Assembly: GCA_948146395.1 (NCBI GenBank)
Contig: OX411551.1
Coordinates: forward strand, 51,084,997 to 51,148,996
From: Fragum whitleyi
Taxonomy: Eukaryota; Mollusca; Bivalvia; Cardiida; Cardiidae
Direction of reading: 5' to 3'
DNA length: 64,000 nucleotides
Of this stretch, positions 44,103 through 56,290 are shown one piece after another; position 1 is the first letter of the stretch; each line of letters starts with the position of its first letter. The position numbers and the translations under genes are program-made. The notes beneath the pieces are model-generated. The model did no database searches. It saw only the letters and a list, made by a program, of their open reading frames with translations, and was not told the origin of the DNA.

Positions 44103-45556
44103 TTTAGCCAAGCTGTTCTCAGAGAAAACCTGAAAGTATTATGATCATATTGGTGTGGTTGGCTTAGGCCTTGACATTGTCATGACAAACTTTAACCTAG
44201 GTCATAACGTTTGAATGGTAAGTGGTGGAGCCATAATATTTGACATGATGATTGCTTGAGACAAGACCTTTCTGAAGACAACAAGTTCAAGGTCATCAGT
44301 CATGGTTATTTTCTAAGGTGAAATTAAAAAAAAAGAACTTTAACATTGGGCATAACTTTTGAATGGTAAGTCACTAAGAGATAGGGCATTCATAATTCAA
44401 TTGATGATTGCTTGGGACTTGACATTTCTGTTGGTACCAACTTCAAGGTCATCAGTCAGGTTCATTTTTCAAGGCCAAATTTGTAGAAAATTAAAACTTT
44501 AATATTGGCTAAAAGTTTTGAATGGTATGAGATAGGGTCTTTGTGTTTCAAATAAGGTTTATAATGAAAAATCGAAACCCAATGTATTATGATCATTTTG
44601 GTGTCGTTTACGTTGGTGTCAGTGTTAGCCTTGGCTCAGGCTTGACAAACTTTAATCTTAGTCATATTTCTGATGTTATTGAAGATATCTTCATGAAAAC
44701 TTGCCATGTATTTTCATTATTACAAGAGCTATCTAGACTATAAGGGGGATAACTTTGAGAGTATTGCCCCTTTTTAGCTCGCCCGGGACAAAAATCTCAG
44801 AAGAGCTATTGTCATACCCTCTAATGTAGGTGTCAGCATAGGTGTCTGTGTCCGTGTTAGATTAAAGTTTTTATTTCTATCAATAATTATTCTAGAGGCT
44901 TCATATTTTACAGAAACACTCATTAAGGTATAGGCTTTCATTTAAGACCAAACAACAATGTCAAAATGACCTTGAGACAGTGACCTTGACATTTAAAAAC
45001 AATTTTAACCAAAAACTTACACCAAATAACCAAAATATTTAATCTGCTTATATTTTCTTGATGGTTTTACCTAGGTACATCATTACTTCATAAACACACT
45101 CACCAGGTAAAAGGGTTTCACCAGAAACCAAACTCCTTGACCCTGTGACCTTGACCTGCTTTTTAAACTTAAATTTACTGCATTTAACTTGCATGTTTTT
45201 TCTGAATCACAGAATGCTTACAGCCTGGACAATTATGCTCCATAAATACTGATTAGATGATCAACCTTGTATCAAATACAATGAAACACCATAACTTACT
45301 TCATCAGACTGTAGGCTTTCACTATACCTTAACCTTTTAAGTGTACTTAAAATGAAAATGTTTTAACATTTCTTTATAACTTCTCAAAGAGAATGATATA
45401 TCATAGAAATTGATATGGAACAATTGACCTTGAACATTTGTCTTTTGTCAGCAGTTTGGGAGAGCTATGTGTCCACAGAAAACTTTTGTTTCAACTTAGA
45501 TTTTTTTCATTATCTAGAATCTGCAGCTGAGCGTTGCACCCATAGAGAGTGCTCTT
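44103..45556 (+). mobile_element. Family B element, complete, carrying a C element
   Basis: 5' TAGCCAAGCTGTTCTCAGAG, then units as in other B copies, including a second 5'-like GTTGGTGTCAGTGTTAGCC. The 3' end is CAGCTGAGCGTTG, hairpin GCACCCATAGAGAGTGC, CTCTTG. The nested C occupies 44775-45488. Confidence 0.8.
44775..45488 (+). mobile_element. Family C element, complete but short, nested
   Basis: 5' hairpin AGCTCGCCCGGGAC...GTCTC..GAAGAGCT... with GTCTGTGTCCGTG. Three units follow. The 3' end is GGGAGAGCT, hairpin GTGTCCACAGAAAAC and TTTTG (CTCTTG mutated). Confidence 0.8.
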
Positions 45557-45840
45557 GTCTTGTTTAGTTGTCAGAGGCTACAAGTATAGGCTAGCCCAAT
45601 CGACTTAAAACTTAATCAGAATATTTATTAGGTCACACAGATGTAGCCTTTTAAAAATTGGAAGGATATATGCCACATCATGGGAAAAGGGACCTTGATG
45701 AATATTTTCTTGTTTACACCACAAATGTGGCCTGCTCTTTGTGAAACTTTGACAAATTAGTTGTCAGAAAAATTTGACCCTTTGAGATTTGGGAAGGATC
45801 CATTTGATATCATAGAAATAGGGGCCTAAGTGACATTTTT

Positions 45841-47615
45841 TAGCTCCACTGACCAAAGGCAAGCAAGCTTTTGTCATGGCAGTATGTGTGTTGTGCATTT
45901 GTCAATTCATCTGTGCATGGGTTGATGCGTAAACTTTTTTATGCTCCTCGAAGGGAGAGCATATAGCAGCCGCTTCGTCTGTCCGTCCGTCCTTCCGTCC
46001 ATCCATCCATCCGTCTGTCCGTCTGTCCCCACCTATTTCTCCTTAACCCTTGGGCCAAATCAAATGAAACTTACCATGTGAACTCCCTATGATTCAGTGA
46101 AGATGCATCTGTAACGGTAATTGGATTTGAGGCCTTGTCATGGGAAAAGGGGACTTGGTGTAAAAAACAGTTTTTCCCAAATTTCTCCTAATCTTACAGT
46201 CAGAATTAAGTGAAATTACATATTTGAGTAGCAAATCAGATGTCCTTTACTATAAAAGATTTGAAATTAACGTAAAAAAATATATATTGTGGAAAAAGGG
46301 GGCTAAATGTTCGTTATCTTTATGTTAGCGTGTAAAATACAGTTATTCTTTCATTTCTCCTAGTCTTATGCTCAGAATTTGATGCAATTTCACATTTGAG
46401 AAGCAAATCAGATGCCCTTTACCATAAACTATTTGAAATTTGTGTCTAAAAGTATGTCATGCAAAAAGGGGGTTTAATGTTTGTTACCTTTATGTTAGCT
46501 GTATAAAAAACACCTTATTTGAGTCCTTGCAATCTGACCACAGAGCATATCTCCTAAAGTATAAAAGCTTTCAACTTGAAACTTTATGGGTGGATAGATC
46601 TTATGGAGGAGAAGTGCAGTGCACAAGAACTACAACCCTTGGTTGCATAATTTTGGAGTTATTGCCCTTTGTTATTTTTGATACATAGATTATGTCTGTA
46701 GCATATCTCCCAAAGTATAATAGCTATCAACTTGAAACTTTATGGGTGGATAGATCTCATGGAGGAGAAGTGCTATGCACAATAACTACAACTCTTGCTT
46801 GCATAATTTTGGAGTTATTGCCCTTTGTTATTTTTGATACTTAGATTATGTCTGGAGCATATCTCTTAAAGTATAATAGCTATCAACTTGAAACTTTATT
46901 GGTGGATAGATCTCATCGAGGAGAAGTGCAGTGCACAAAAACTACAACTCTTACTTGTATAATTTTGGAGTTATTGCCCTTTGTTATTTTTTATACTTAG
47001 ATTTTGTCTGGAGCATATCTCCTAAAGTATAATAGCTATCAACTTGAATCTTTATGTGTGGATAGATCTCATGGAGGAGAAGTGCAATACACCAGAACTA
47101 CAACTCTTGCTTGCATAATTTTGGAGGTATTGCCCTTTGTTATTTTTAATACTTAAATTTTATGGGAGGTAAATCTCTGACAGTACAAAAGAATCTTTAA
47201 TCTATTAGGCTTCAGTTTACTATCTAGCTTTCATGGCGGGGGATGTCCATGTTCAACACTGCTCTTTTTTTGTGACAATGCCTAATTCGGGGAGCATAAT
47301 CCGTCTCTGACAGCTCTTGTCTTAATATATCTTCTCCTTCTTAACCAATGGGTTGATTTTAACAAAACTTGGTAGAAATATTCCTTGGGTGACCCTCTTC
47401 ATAAATTGTTGATGAAAGTTTCTTGACCGACAATTATATGCGTGGCAGGGCAGGGCATATTTTCACTTTAAAATCTTAAAATAATCTCCTCACTAATCAC
47501 AGGGCAAATTTCAATGAAACTTTACATGGATGCTCACTGGTTGACCCTCTTCTTAAATTGTTGAAGAAAGTTTGATTGACACCTTAATATGGGCCTGGCT
47601 GGGCGGGGCTTTATT
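45841..47615 (+). mobile_element. Family S element split by an R element
   Basis: 5' AGCTCCACTGACCAAAGGCA...GCAAGCTTTTG to 'cgtaaactttt' (45939). It resumes at 47320 with 'tcttaatatatcttctccttc' and S-like units until a P element begins. There is no S 3' end. Confidence 0.75.
45940..47319 (+). mobile_element. Family R element carrying a Q body
   Basis: The 5' hairpin TATGCTCCTCGAAGGGAGAG CATA is followed by a CCGTCCGTCCTTCCGTCC tract and units with 'aaatcaaatgaaacttacc' and 'gcaaatcagatgcccttta'. At about 46535 a Q body without its 5' end starts ('cagagcatatctcctaaag'), four units long, ending with GGCGGGGGAT and a decayed hairpin/CTCTTT at about 47267. R then ends with GGGGAGCATA, hairpin and CTCTTG at 47314-47319. 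Confidence 0.82.
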
Positions 47616-47915
47616 ATAACCCCCACCTATATCATACCCCCCACCTATATTATACCCCCCACCTACAAAGGAGACGGGGGTGTATGTTGGTTTCACCATG
47701 TCTGTTGGTCTTTCAATTTTGTCTATAAATCCATCTGTCTGTCTGTCTATCTGACTATCCATAGATCTTTTTGTTTCTGGACTCTAACTCAAGAACCAAG
47801 TGCCATAGAATCATGAAACTTCATATTAATGCTGCATATGACCCAAAGAACTACCCTATTGTTTTTGGTTTACAAAGGTCAAAGGTCAAGATCAGAGCCA
47901 ATGTTTGTTAAATTT
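47616..47915 (+). mobile_element. Family P element with triplicated 5' terminus
   Basis: The terminal sequence TATAACCCCCACCTATA / TCATACCCCCCACCTATA / TTATACCCCCCACCTACAA occurs three times in a row before the usual GGAGACGGGGGTGTATG hairpin partner and GGTTTCACCATGTCTG. About 1.3 P units follow and it is then cut by an S element. Confidence 0.82.
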
Positions 47916-48516
47916 TTAGCTCCACTGGCCGAAAGGCAAGCGAGCTATTGTTATGGCCGGTTGTCCGTTGTCCTTGTGTATGTCTGTCTGTCCGTAAACT
48001 TTAACTATAAAAATCTTCTCCTCATAAAGAACTGGATGGATTCTAATCAAATTTCACAGGGATGTTCCCTTGGTGACCCTCGGTGACCCTCTTTCAGATT
48101 CCAGATTCCTTCAAAGAATTTTAATCCGTTGAAAATCATGGCTGTAGTAGGTGTGGCTAATTTACATATATGGATTATGGTAAAAGGTGACTTTTCTCAG
48201 AAAGTAATTGGTGGATATCAACCAATTTTCACAGGAATGATCCTTGAGTGGCCCTTTTTCAGTCTACAAAATCTTTTTGTCATCAGATGGAAAATATGTA
48301 TTTAATGGGAGGAGGTCATTTTTCAATATATTATTTAGTGGAAATTTTGAAAAACATTTTCTCAGAATCTAACCAATAGATATCAACCAAATTTCACTGG
48401 AATGATTCTTTAGGGATCCTTTACAAGCATTCAAAAAAGTATTGTGATCAGATGAAAAATATGTAATTTATGGGCGGAGGTCATTTCTCTATAAGTTATA
48501 TAGTGTAAACTTTGAA
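47916..48516 (+). mobile_element. Family S element, 3'-truncated
   Basis: 5' hairpin TAGCTCCACTGGCC-GAAA-GGC..GCGAGCTA, TGTCTGTCTGTCCG tract, and three to four units ('tgggaggaggtcattt'). It stops at 'aactttgaaaatc'. Confidence 0.85.
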
Positions 48517-48915
48517 AATCAGGGTTCAACATTAACCCACGATCAACCGACTTTGTCTGCCTGTTACATGGTCTGATCAGGTTGAACGCACCAGATACAA
48601 GCCCAACTAGTCGTCCTAATTCCAAATGTAAATTCCTCCTGTAAAAATTCATTTGTTTCCGATAGCAAACTGAGCTGTTTGCTTGTTGAAAGGATGTTTG
48701 TCCTTGATAATTATTTTACTTTTCTATTATATCCGCTTTGGACGCGCATGCGTAACCAGCCCGGGAAATCCTGCATGACTGGTTACTGTTTTTATCTCTT
48801 CATTGAAAACAAGCATAATTTATTTTGGGATCCCAACTCTTACGCGATGTCGTTATAAAAAACGTGGCATAAAAATGCAAATTTCTCACTTTTACAGAAA
48901 ACTTAAAGGTTTTGA
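48517..48915. other. Unassigned sequence, starts CAGGGTTCAACA
   Basis: The left border reads CAGGGTTCAACATTAACCC, a hAT-like end with a small internal inverted repeat, but no matching right end was found. No gene. Confidence 0.35.
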
Positions 48916-51538
48916 TGTCATGTGAGCTTTTGTGACCATTGAATGTCTGTCGTGCGGTGTGCGTCGACTGTCATGTGTCGTCATGCGTCAACAATTTAAG
49001 TGTTTACACTCTAGAGGCCACAAATATGACCCAATCTTCATGAAACTTGGTCAGAATGTTGGTCAGGTCACAAGGATGAACCCTATTGAAAATGGGAAGG
49101 ATCCATGCCAAATTACGGGAAAAGGGGCCTTTATGACAATTTTTCTTGTTCACACTCAAGAGACCACAAATATGATCCAATCTTCATGAAAGTTGGTCTG
49201 AATGTTGGTCAGGTCACAAGGATGAACCCTATTGAAAATGGGAAGGATCCATGCCAAATTACGGGAAAAGGGGCCTTTATGACAATTTTCTTGTTCACAC
49301 TCAAGAGACCACAAATATGATCCAATCTTCATGAAAGTTGGTCTGAATGTTGGCCAGGTCACAAGGATGAACCCTATTGAAAAAAGAAAGGATCCGTGCC
49401 TTATCACAGGAATAGGGGCCTTAATAACATTTTTTTTCTTTACACTGTAGAAGCCACAAAATTGGTCCAATCATCATGAAACTTGATCAGAATGTTTGTT
49501 AGGTCATGAGGATGAACTCTAATGAAAATGGGAATGATCCCTACAATATCACAGGAAAAAGGGCCTTAATGACAATTTTCTTGTTTACACTCCAGTGGCC
49601 ACAAATATGGTCCAATCTTCATGAAAATTGGTCAGAATGTTTGCATGGTCACAAGGATGAATCCTATGGAAAACAGGAAGGATTCTTGCCTTATCATGGG
49701 AAAAGGGGCCTTAATGACAATTTTCTTTTTTACACTCTAGAAGCCACAAATATGGCCCAATCTTCATGAAACTTGGTCAGAATGTTTGTCAGGTGTCAAG
49801 AATGAACTCCATTGAAAATGGAAAAGATCCGTGCCACATCAGGGGAAAAGGTGCCTTAATGACAATTTTTAGCTCACCTGAGCACATCATGCTCAAGGTG
49901 AGCTTTAGTGATCATTGAATGTCCTTCATCCGTTGTCCTCCGTCAACAGTTAAAGTCTTTACACTCTAGAGGCCACAAATATGATCCAATCTTCATGACT
50001 TGGTCAGAATGTTGGTCAGGTCACAAGGATGAATCCTATTGAAAATGGAAAGGATCCATGCCATATCATGGGAAAAGGGGCCTTAAAGACAATTTTCTTA
50101 TTTACACTCTTGAGGTCACTCTTAGTGATCATTGAATGTCCGTCATCCGTCGTCCTCCGTCAACAATTTAAGTCTTTACACTCTTGAGGCCACAAATATT
50201 GTCCAATCTTCATGAAACTTGGTCAGAATGATTGTCAGGTCACAAGGATGATCCCTATCGAAAATGGGAAGGATCTATTCCATATCACGGGAAAAAGGGG
50301 CCTTAATGATAAATTTCTTGTTTACACTCTTGAGGCCACAAATATTGTCAAATCTTCATGAAACTTGGTCGGAATGTTTGTCAGGTCACAAGGATGAACT
50401 CTATTGAAAATGGGAAGGATCCATGCCATATCACGGAAAAAGGGGTCTTAATGACAATTTTCTTCTTTACACTCTAGAGGCCACATATATTGTCCAATCT
50501 TCATGAAACTTGGTCAGAATGTTGGTCAGGTCACAAGGATGAACCCTATTGAAAATGGGAAGGATCCATGCCATATCAAGGGAAAAGGGGCCTTAATGTC
50601 AATTTTCTCGTTTCATTCTAGAGGCCACAAATATGGCTCAATTTCATTAAACTTGGACAGAATGTTTGTCAAGTCATAAGGACTATCCCTTGTGAAAATG
50701 GGAAGGGTCCATACCATATCACGGGAAAAGGGGCCTTAATGACAATTTTCTGGTTTTCTCTATGGACGCCACAATTACTGTCCAATCTTCATAAAACTTG
50801 GTCAGAATGTTTGGCAGGTCAAAAGGATGAACCCTATTGAAAATGGGAAGGATTTGTGCTATGTCACTGGAAAAGGGGCCTTTATGACAAATTTCTTGTT
50901 TTCAGTCTAGAGGCTACAAATATGGTCCAATCTTCATGGAACTTCGTCAGAATGTTTGTCAGGTCACAATGATGAACCCTTTTGAAAATGGGAAGGATCA
51001 GTGCCATATCGCAGAAAAAAAAATATGACCTTTGCTTGAAATTTCCTTATTAAATGAGACAAAGATAGGAAGGTGAGCGATATACGACCATCATGGTCCT
51101 CTTGTTTTGTTTACACTCTTGAAGCCACAAATATGGTCCTATCATCATGTAATTTGGTCAGAATGTTTGTTAGGCCGTTAGGATGAATTCTTTTAAAAAC
51201 GGGATCCATGCCATATCACTGGAAAAGGGGCCTCAATGACAATTTTATTGTTTACTTGCTAGATGCCACAAATATGGTCCAATCTTTATCAAACTTAGTC
51301 AGAATGTTGGTCAGATCACAAGGATGAACCCTATTGAAAATGGGAAAGATCCATATCATATCACAGGAAAAGGGGTCTTTAATATATAACTCTAGAGGCC
51401 ACAAAGGTCTAAACTTCTTGAAACTTGTTTTTTTTGTAGAAATTATCTCCTTTATGACATCTGCCTATTTAATTGACGAGATGTCCCAGGGGTCAAAAAT
51501 ATTCAGGTGAGCGATCTAAGACCATCTTGGTCCTCTTG
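48916..51538 (+). mobile_element. Family A element (A2), 5'-truncated, interrupted by another A2
   Basis: The 5' hairpin is reduced to 'catgtgagcttttgtgacc'. A2 units run to 49869, resume at 51105 ('ttttgtttacactcttgaag') and end with TTCAGGTGAGC, hairpin AGACCATCTTGGTCCT and CTCTTG at 51532-51537. Confidence 0.83.
49870..51104 (+). mobile_element. Family A element (A2), complete, nested in an A2 of the same family
   Basis: 5' hairpin AGCTCACCTGAGCAC...GCTCAAGGTGAGC, then eight units. At 50124-50165 part of the 5' region ('agtgatcattgaatgtccg') is repeated inside the body, an internal duplication. The 3' end is AGGTGAGC, hairpin CGACCATCATGGTC and CTCTTG. The outer copy is broken exactly at 'gacaaTTTT/cttgttt'. 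Confidence 0.87.
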
Positions 51539-52931
51539 TTTATATAGCACAGAGAGATATTTGTTTCTGTGTATTTTGAAACTGGAAAATTTCCGAGGCT
51601 AGGTTTTATGATAATACAGTCAGAACGCTTTATGGTTTATTACATTAACGATTTGACAAAATGTCAGGTAGACTTTGCTGCTTGTTTTACGATTATGTCA
51701 AGAAGTAAAACCACTGTTAAGTGTTTGTTCTTGAAATTTACTTGGCAACTGAACTCTCATTTTATATCATGAAAGCAGACTATATATAAAACTTGTTCAA
51801 CTTTTTTAATTATTGAGTCATTAGGTCTAGGACTGTATCAAGTCAATAATAATGGTTGGTAGATATTTTTTTTTGACTTGGGGTCATGATGAACCCTTGA
51901 CCCTAACCACGACCTCTGACCTGTTTTCTTGAATATTTAATTGAGAGGTCTTACCGTCTAGATCTGTATTAAATCAATAATAATGGTTGGTAGATGATTG
52001 GCTTTGATTGTGGCATTATGTTGAACCCTTGACTTAGATCTTGACCTCTGACCTTCTTTTTAAATGTTGAGCTATTAGGTCTAGGACTGTGTTAAGTCAA
52101 ATATTAATGATTGGTAGATAATTGTCTTTGATTCTTGGATCATGATTGACCCTGATCGTCGCCTTTGACATACATTCTTAGATATTGAATTACTAGGGCT
52201 ACAGTTAATTACATCGTGAAATTGACATTTAACTCAATCAAAACCATTCTTAATTGATCTCTCAGCATTCCATACATTCATTCCAAACACTCACGCAAAC
52301 CATTCAAAAACGCTCCAAACTCACTGAAAAACATATAACGACAACTTCGTTCAAAATAATAATAGCTAGGAAAAATATAGAGATTTCACTTATTGAATTA
52401 AAATTGTAAGCGTCTTATAGGTTCTTGAAGAAATAGGGAGCTATCTAATGAACTTGTATGCATATTTTATTTAAGGGAGGTAATCAATATTGCTAATCTT
52501 GTTCATCCTGAACAAAATTTGCAATACTGGATTACCTCCCATTAAATTCACTCAAAAGTCGCTCCACACACTCATTCAATTTCATTCCTAAATCATTCCA
52601 TTATCATTCACCTTGTCAATTTCACGATGTTTTTTACTGTAGGACTGTCTATAGTCAATAGTTAATGTTGGATTGATCAATTCTTTTGGTTCTTGCATCA
52701 TGATGAACCCTTGACCCAGATCTTGACCTTTGACCTACTCTCTTAAATATTGAATTATTAGGTCTAGGACTGTATTGAATCAATATAAATGATTGTCTTT
52801 TATTTGTGGATGGCCTTATGTTGACCTTTGACCTACTTTCTTTAATGTAGAATAATAGGGTCAAGGATTGTACAAATCAATAGTAAGATTTCTATTTTCA
52901 CAGATCTTGACCTGATTTCTTAAATCATTTT
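51539..52931 (+). repeat. Tandem units of about 140-150 bp ('ttaggtctaggactgt') with a MITE inside
   Basis: Units at about 51810-52200 and 52640-52915 share 'ttgaattattaggtctagg', 'atcaataataatggttgg', 'gatgaacccttgaccc' and 'gacctctgacctactttc'. A fragment recurs at 56300-56375. 51539-51800 is unassigned. No ends were identified for this repeat. Confidence 0.7.
52202..52645. mobile_element. MITE with CTACAGT...ACATCGTGAAATTGACA ends
   Basis: Left CTACAGTTAATTACATCGTG + AAATTGACA and right TGTCAATTTCACGATGT + TTTTTTACTGTAG are inverted. A core palindrome GGGAGGTAATC...GATTACCTCCC lies at 52486-52550, with TTGTTC/GAACAA in its stem. It is inserted in the 'ggtctaggactgt' array. Related partial copy at 12085. 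Confidence 0.82.
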
Positions 52932-54300
52932 TAGCTCGACTATTCGAAGAATAGGGGGGCTATTCCAGTCACCAGGGCGTCGGCGTCTGCGTCGGCGTTG
53001 ACGTCGGCGTCGACGCAATGCTTTGGTTAAGTTTTTACGTGCAAGTGTTTAAAATCTCTGTTTCTATTAAAGCTATTGCTTTGAAACTTTGCACATGCTT
53101 CTTTTACCATAATATCAGCATCTAGACAAAGATTCATTACTCTGATATTGAATTTAGTGATATTTTAACCCTTTTCGGACTTAGAAATCTTGGTTAAGTT
53201 TTTACGTGCAAATGTTGTATTTCTGTAATATCTCTATTTCTACTAAAGCTATTGCTTTGAAACTTTGCACATGCTTCTGTGACCATAATATCAGCCTCTT
53301 GACAAAGATTCATTACTCTGATATTGAATTTAGTGGAATTTTAACCCTTTTCGGACTTAGAAAATCTTGGTTAAGTTTTTACGTGCAAATGTTGTATTTC
53401 TGTAATATCTCTGTTTCTACTAAAGCTATTGCTTTGAAACTTTGCACTTGCTTCTGTTACCATAATATCAGCCTTTTGACAAAGATTCAATACACTGATT
53501 TTGAATTTAGTGGAATTTTTACCCTTTTCAGACTTAGAAATCTTGGTTAAGTTTTTACGTGCAAATGTTGTATATCAGTTATAGCTCTATTTCTACCTAG
53601 GCTTTTGCTTGGAAACTCTACACATGCTTCTGTTATCATGATTTCAGCCTCTTGACAAAGATTTATTACTCTGATATTGAATTTAGTGGAATTTTAACCT
53701 TTGCAGTCTGCAAAGGTTAAAATTCCACTAATTTCAATATCAGAGCAATTTCTGTAATATCTCTAATTCTATTAAAGCTTTTTCTTTCAAACTATGCACA
53801 TGCTTCAATGATCATAACAACAGCCTCTTGATAAAGATTCAATTCTCTGGTATAGAATTTAGTGGATTTTTAACCCTTTTTGGACTTAGAAATTCTTGGT
53901 TAAGTTTTTACGTGTAAATGTTGTATATCTGTAAAATCTCTATTTCTACTATAGCTGTTGCTTGGAAACTTTACACATGCTTCTTTGACCATAATATTAG
54001 CCCACAGAAAAAGATTCATTATTCTGATATTTAATTTAGTGGAATTTTAACCCTTTTTCGGCCTTAAAAACCTTGGTTATGTTTCTATTTGCAACTGTTT
54101 TATGTTAGTTACATCTCTGTTCCTACTAAAGCTATTGCCTTGAAACTCTGCACATGCTTCTGTGACCATAATATCAGCCTCTAGACAAAGATTCTTTTCT
54201 CTTGACTTTTATTTTATTGAATTTCCAATGTCGATATTGATTTGCCGTTACTATCCAGCACTAGGAATAGTCGAGCTTCGCTGTCCTCCGACAGCTCTTG
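52932..54300 (+). mobile_element. Family D element, complete
   Basis: 5' hairpin TAGCTCGACTATTC-GAA-GAATAG..GGGCTA, then a GTCGGCGTCTGCGTCGGCG tract. Seven units of about 175 bp follow ('gttaagtttttacgtgcaaa', 'gctttgaaactttgcacatg', 'tgatattgaatttagtgg'). The 3' end has GAATAGTCGAGCT, hairpin CTGTCCTCCGACAG and CTCTTG. The body holds a sharp inverted duplication at 53671-53742. Confidence 0.9.
53671..53742. repeat. 72-bp near-perfect palindrome within a D element
   Basis: CTGATATTGAATTTAGTGG... to TTTGCA is followed after 2 nt by the inverted copy TGCAAAGGTTAAAATTCC... to TTTCAATATCAG. Arms of about 35 bp with one or two mismatches. The reading direction of the D unit then continues, so this is a local inverted duplication. 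Confidence 0.88.
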
Positions 54301-54551
54301 TTTACTTTAATTTTATATAAAGCAAATTAATGTTTCTTCTAGTTTCCTTGGGGCAGTTTCAGAGGAGTGATACTTAAGGGCCTTAAGTTATTCTTGTTTA
54401 GATATTTTCCCTTAGATATTTTTCATACTTTGAGATGTTACAGTGTATCTTGTGACAATTACGCACCTTGTTTACGTAATATTTAGCAGCAAAGCATAAT
54501 AAACAAATGGCTTTTGCTCATCATTATTTCCTGCTCTTGTTTGTATTTCAG

Positions 54552-54664
54552 ATGTATGTGGTAAAGTTTTTTCCACTAATTTTGAAAGCAGTGACCGCAG
54601 AGTTTTAAAGTTTGGAGATGAGGAGGATAAAAATTCTATACCATTTACAATTTGGCGTGATCAT
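54552..54664 (+). CDS. RPA1-like gene, exon d (DBD-B core)
   Basis: The acceptor TTGTATTTCAG and donor CAT|GTAAGT bound 113 nt. Two bases complete the Asp codon opened by exon c, then 37 codons follow, ending in phase 0. The reading begins V-C-G-K-V-F-S and ends I-P-F-T-I-W-R-D-H. In RPA1 the matching strands are 'D-I-I-G-I-C-K-S' and 'V-T-A-T-L-W-G-E-D-A'; the invariant Trp (W361 in human RPA1, stacks on DNA bases) is present. The intermediate loop (ESSDRRVLKFGDEEDKNS) is shorter and more acidic than in RPA1. Placement after exon c is phase-consistent and order-consistent. Confidence 0.87.
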
Positions 54665-54773
54665 GTAAGTTTAACAGCATTTTCAATGGGTTTAAATACC
54701 CCACACTTGCAAGAAGGAAATCCAGACACTCTTCTTCCTAAATCTTAACTAACCTTCCAACTGAATGAACTTT

Positions 54774-56111
54774 TAGCTCACGTGAGCACATGGTGTTCAT
54801 GGTGAGCTTTTGTGATCATTGAATGTCCATCGTGTGTCGTCCGTCCTCAGGCGTCAACAATTTAAGTGTTTACACTCTGGAGGCCACAAACAGGATCCAA
54901 TCTTCATGAAGCTTGGTCAGAATGTTGGTCAGGTCACAAGGATAAACCCTTTTAAAAATGGGAAGGATACGTACCATATCACGGGAAAAGGGGCCTTAAT
55001 GACAACTTTCTTGTTTACTATTTAGTGGCCACAAATTTGGTCCAATCTTCATGAAACTTGGTCAGAATGTTTGCCAGGTCACAAGGATGAATCCTATTGA
55101 AAACAGGAAGGATTCGTGCTTTATCATGGGAAAAGGGGCCTTAATGACAATTTTCTTGTTTACACTCTAAAAGCCACAAATATGGCCAATCATCATAAAC
55201 TTGGTCAGAATGTTTGTCAGGTCTCAAGGATGAACTCCATAAAGATCCCTGCCATATCATTGGAGAAGGGGCCTTAATGATAATTTTCTTGTTTACACTC
55301 TGGAAGCCACAAATATTGCCTAATCTTCATGAAATTTGGTCAGAATGTTGGCCAGGTCACAAAGATAACCCCTATTGAAAATGGGAAGGATCTGTGCCAT
55401 ATAACGGGAAATGGGGCCTTAATGACAATTTTCTTGTTTACACTCTAGAAGCCACAAATATGGCCAATCATCATAAACTTGGTCAGAATGTTTGTCAGGT
55501 CTCAAGGATGAACTCCATAAAGATCCCTGCCATATCATGGGAGAAGGGGCCTTAATGATAATTTTCTTGTTTACACTCTGGAAGCCACAAATATTGCCTA
55601 ATCTTCATGAAATTTTGTCAGAATGTTGACCAGGTCACAAAGATGGAAAGATTTGAAAATGGAAAGGATGGAAAGATTTGAAAATTGAAAGGATCCGTGC
55701 CATTTCACGGGAAATGGGGCCTTTATGACAATTTTCTTGTTTACACTAGAGTCCACAAATATGGCCTAATCTTCATGAAATTTGGTCAGAATGTTGGCCA
55801 GGTCACAAAGATAACCCCTATTGAAAATGAGAAGGATCTGTGCCATATCACGGGAAATGGGGCCTTAATGATAATTTTCTTGTATACACTCTAGAGGTCA
55901 CAAATGTGGCCTTATCTTCATGAAACTTTCTTAGAATGTTGCTCAGGCCTCAAGGATGAATCAAATAGAAAATGGGAAGGATTCATGCCATATCATGCTT
56001 TAATGTTATGTAGAAATTAACTCCTTGTTGACATCTTTTATTTAATTGATGTGATGTCCAAGGGGTCAAAGAGACTCCGGTGAGCAATCTAGGACCATCA
56101 TGGTTCTCTTG
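54774..56111 (+). mobile_element. Family A element (A2), complete
   Basis: 5' hairpin AGCTCACGTGAGCACATGGT...GGTGAGC, CGTGTGTCGTCCGTCC tract, eight A2 units. Two of them (about 55178 and 55443) share long identical stretches, a recent internal duplication. The 3' end is CTCCGGTGAGC, hairpin AGGACCATCATGGTTCT, CTCTTG. Confidence 0.87.
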
Positions 56112-56290
56112 TTTTTGTTCACGCCATGTAATGGCAACGGGCATATAGAGTTATGGGTGTTTTCTGAGCAGAACTTTCCATTTATTGATGAATTTGATTG
56201 GGTTGATAACATTGGCAAAACAGCTTTTCTTGGCACCAGAAAATGGGAAACCAATGGTGAAATATTAAACAAATCTTTAAAACTATTGTA
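56112..56290 (+). other. Possible coding fragment, unidentified
   Basis: A frame open from the A element edge ends TAG at 56289-56291. Its last 50 codons (HIELWVFSEQNFPFIDEFDW, then D-N-I-G-K-T-A-F-L-G) look protein-like, and this stretch is not obviously part of a repeat. No acceptor consensus was convincing, and it does not fit the phase or pattern of the RPA1-like gene. Confidence 0.28.

Larger units (their letters stand above)
43580..45840 (+). mobile_element. Family A element (A2) split by a B element, 3' end replaced by S
   Basis: 5' hairpin AGCTCATCTGAGCAC...GCTAAAGGTGAGC. Three A2 units reach 44102 ('cttattaatgatttt'). The body resumes at 45557 with 'tcttgtttagttgtcagagg' and two units end at 'gtgacattttt' where the next S element begins at 45841. 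Confidence 0.78.
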
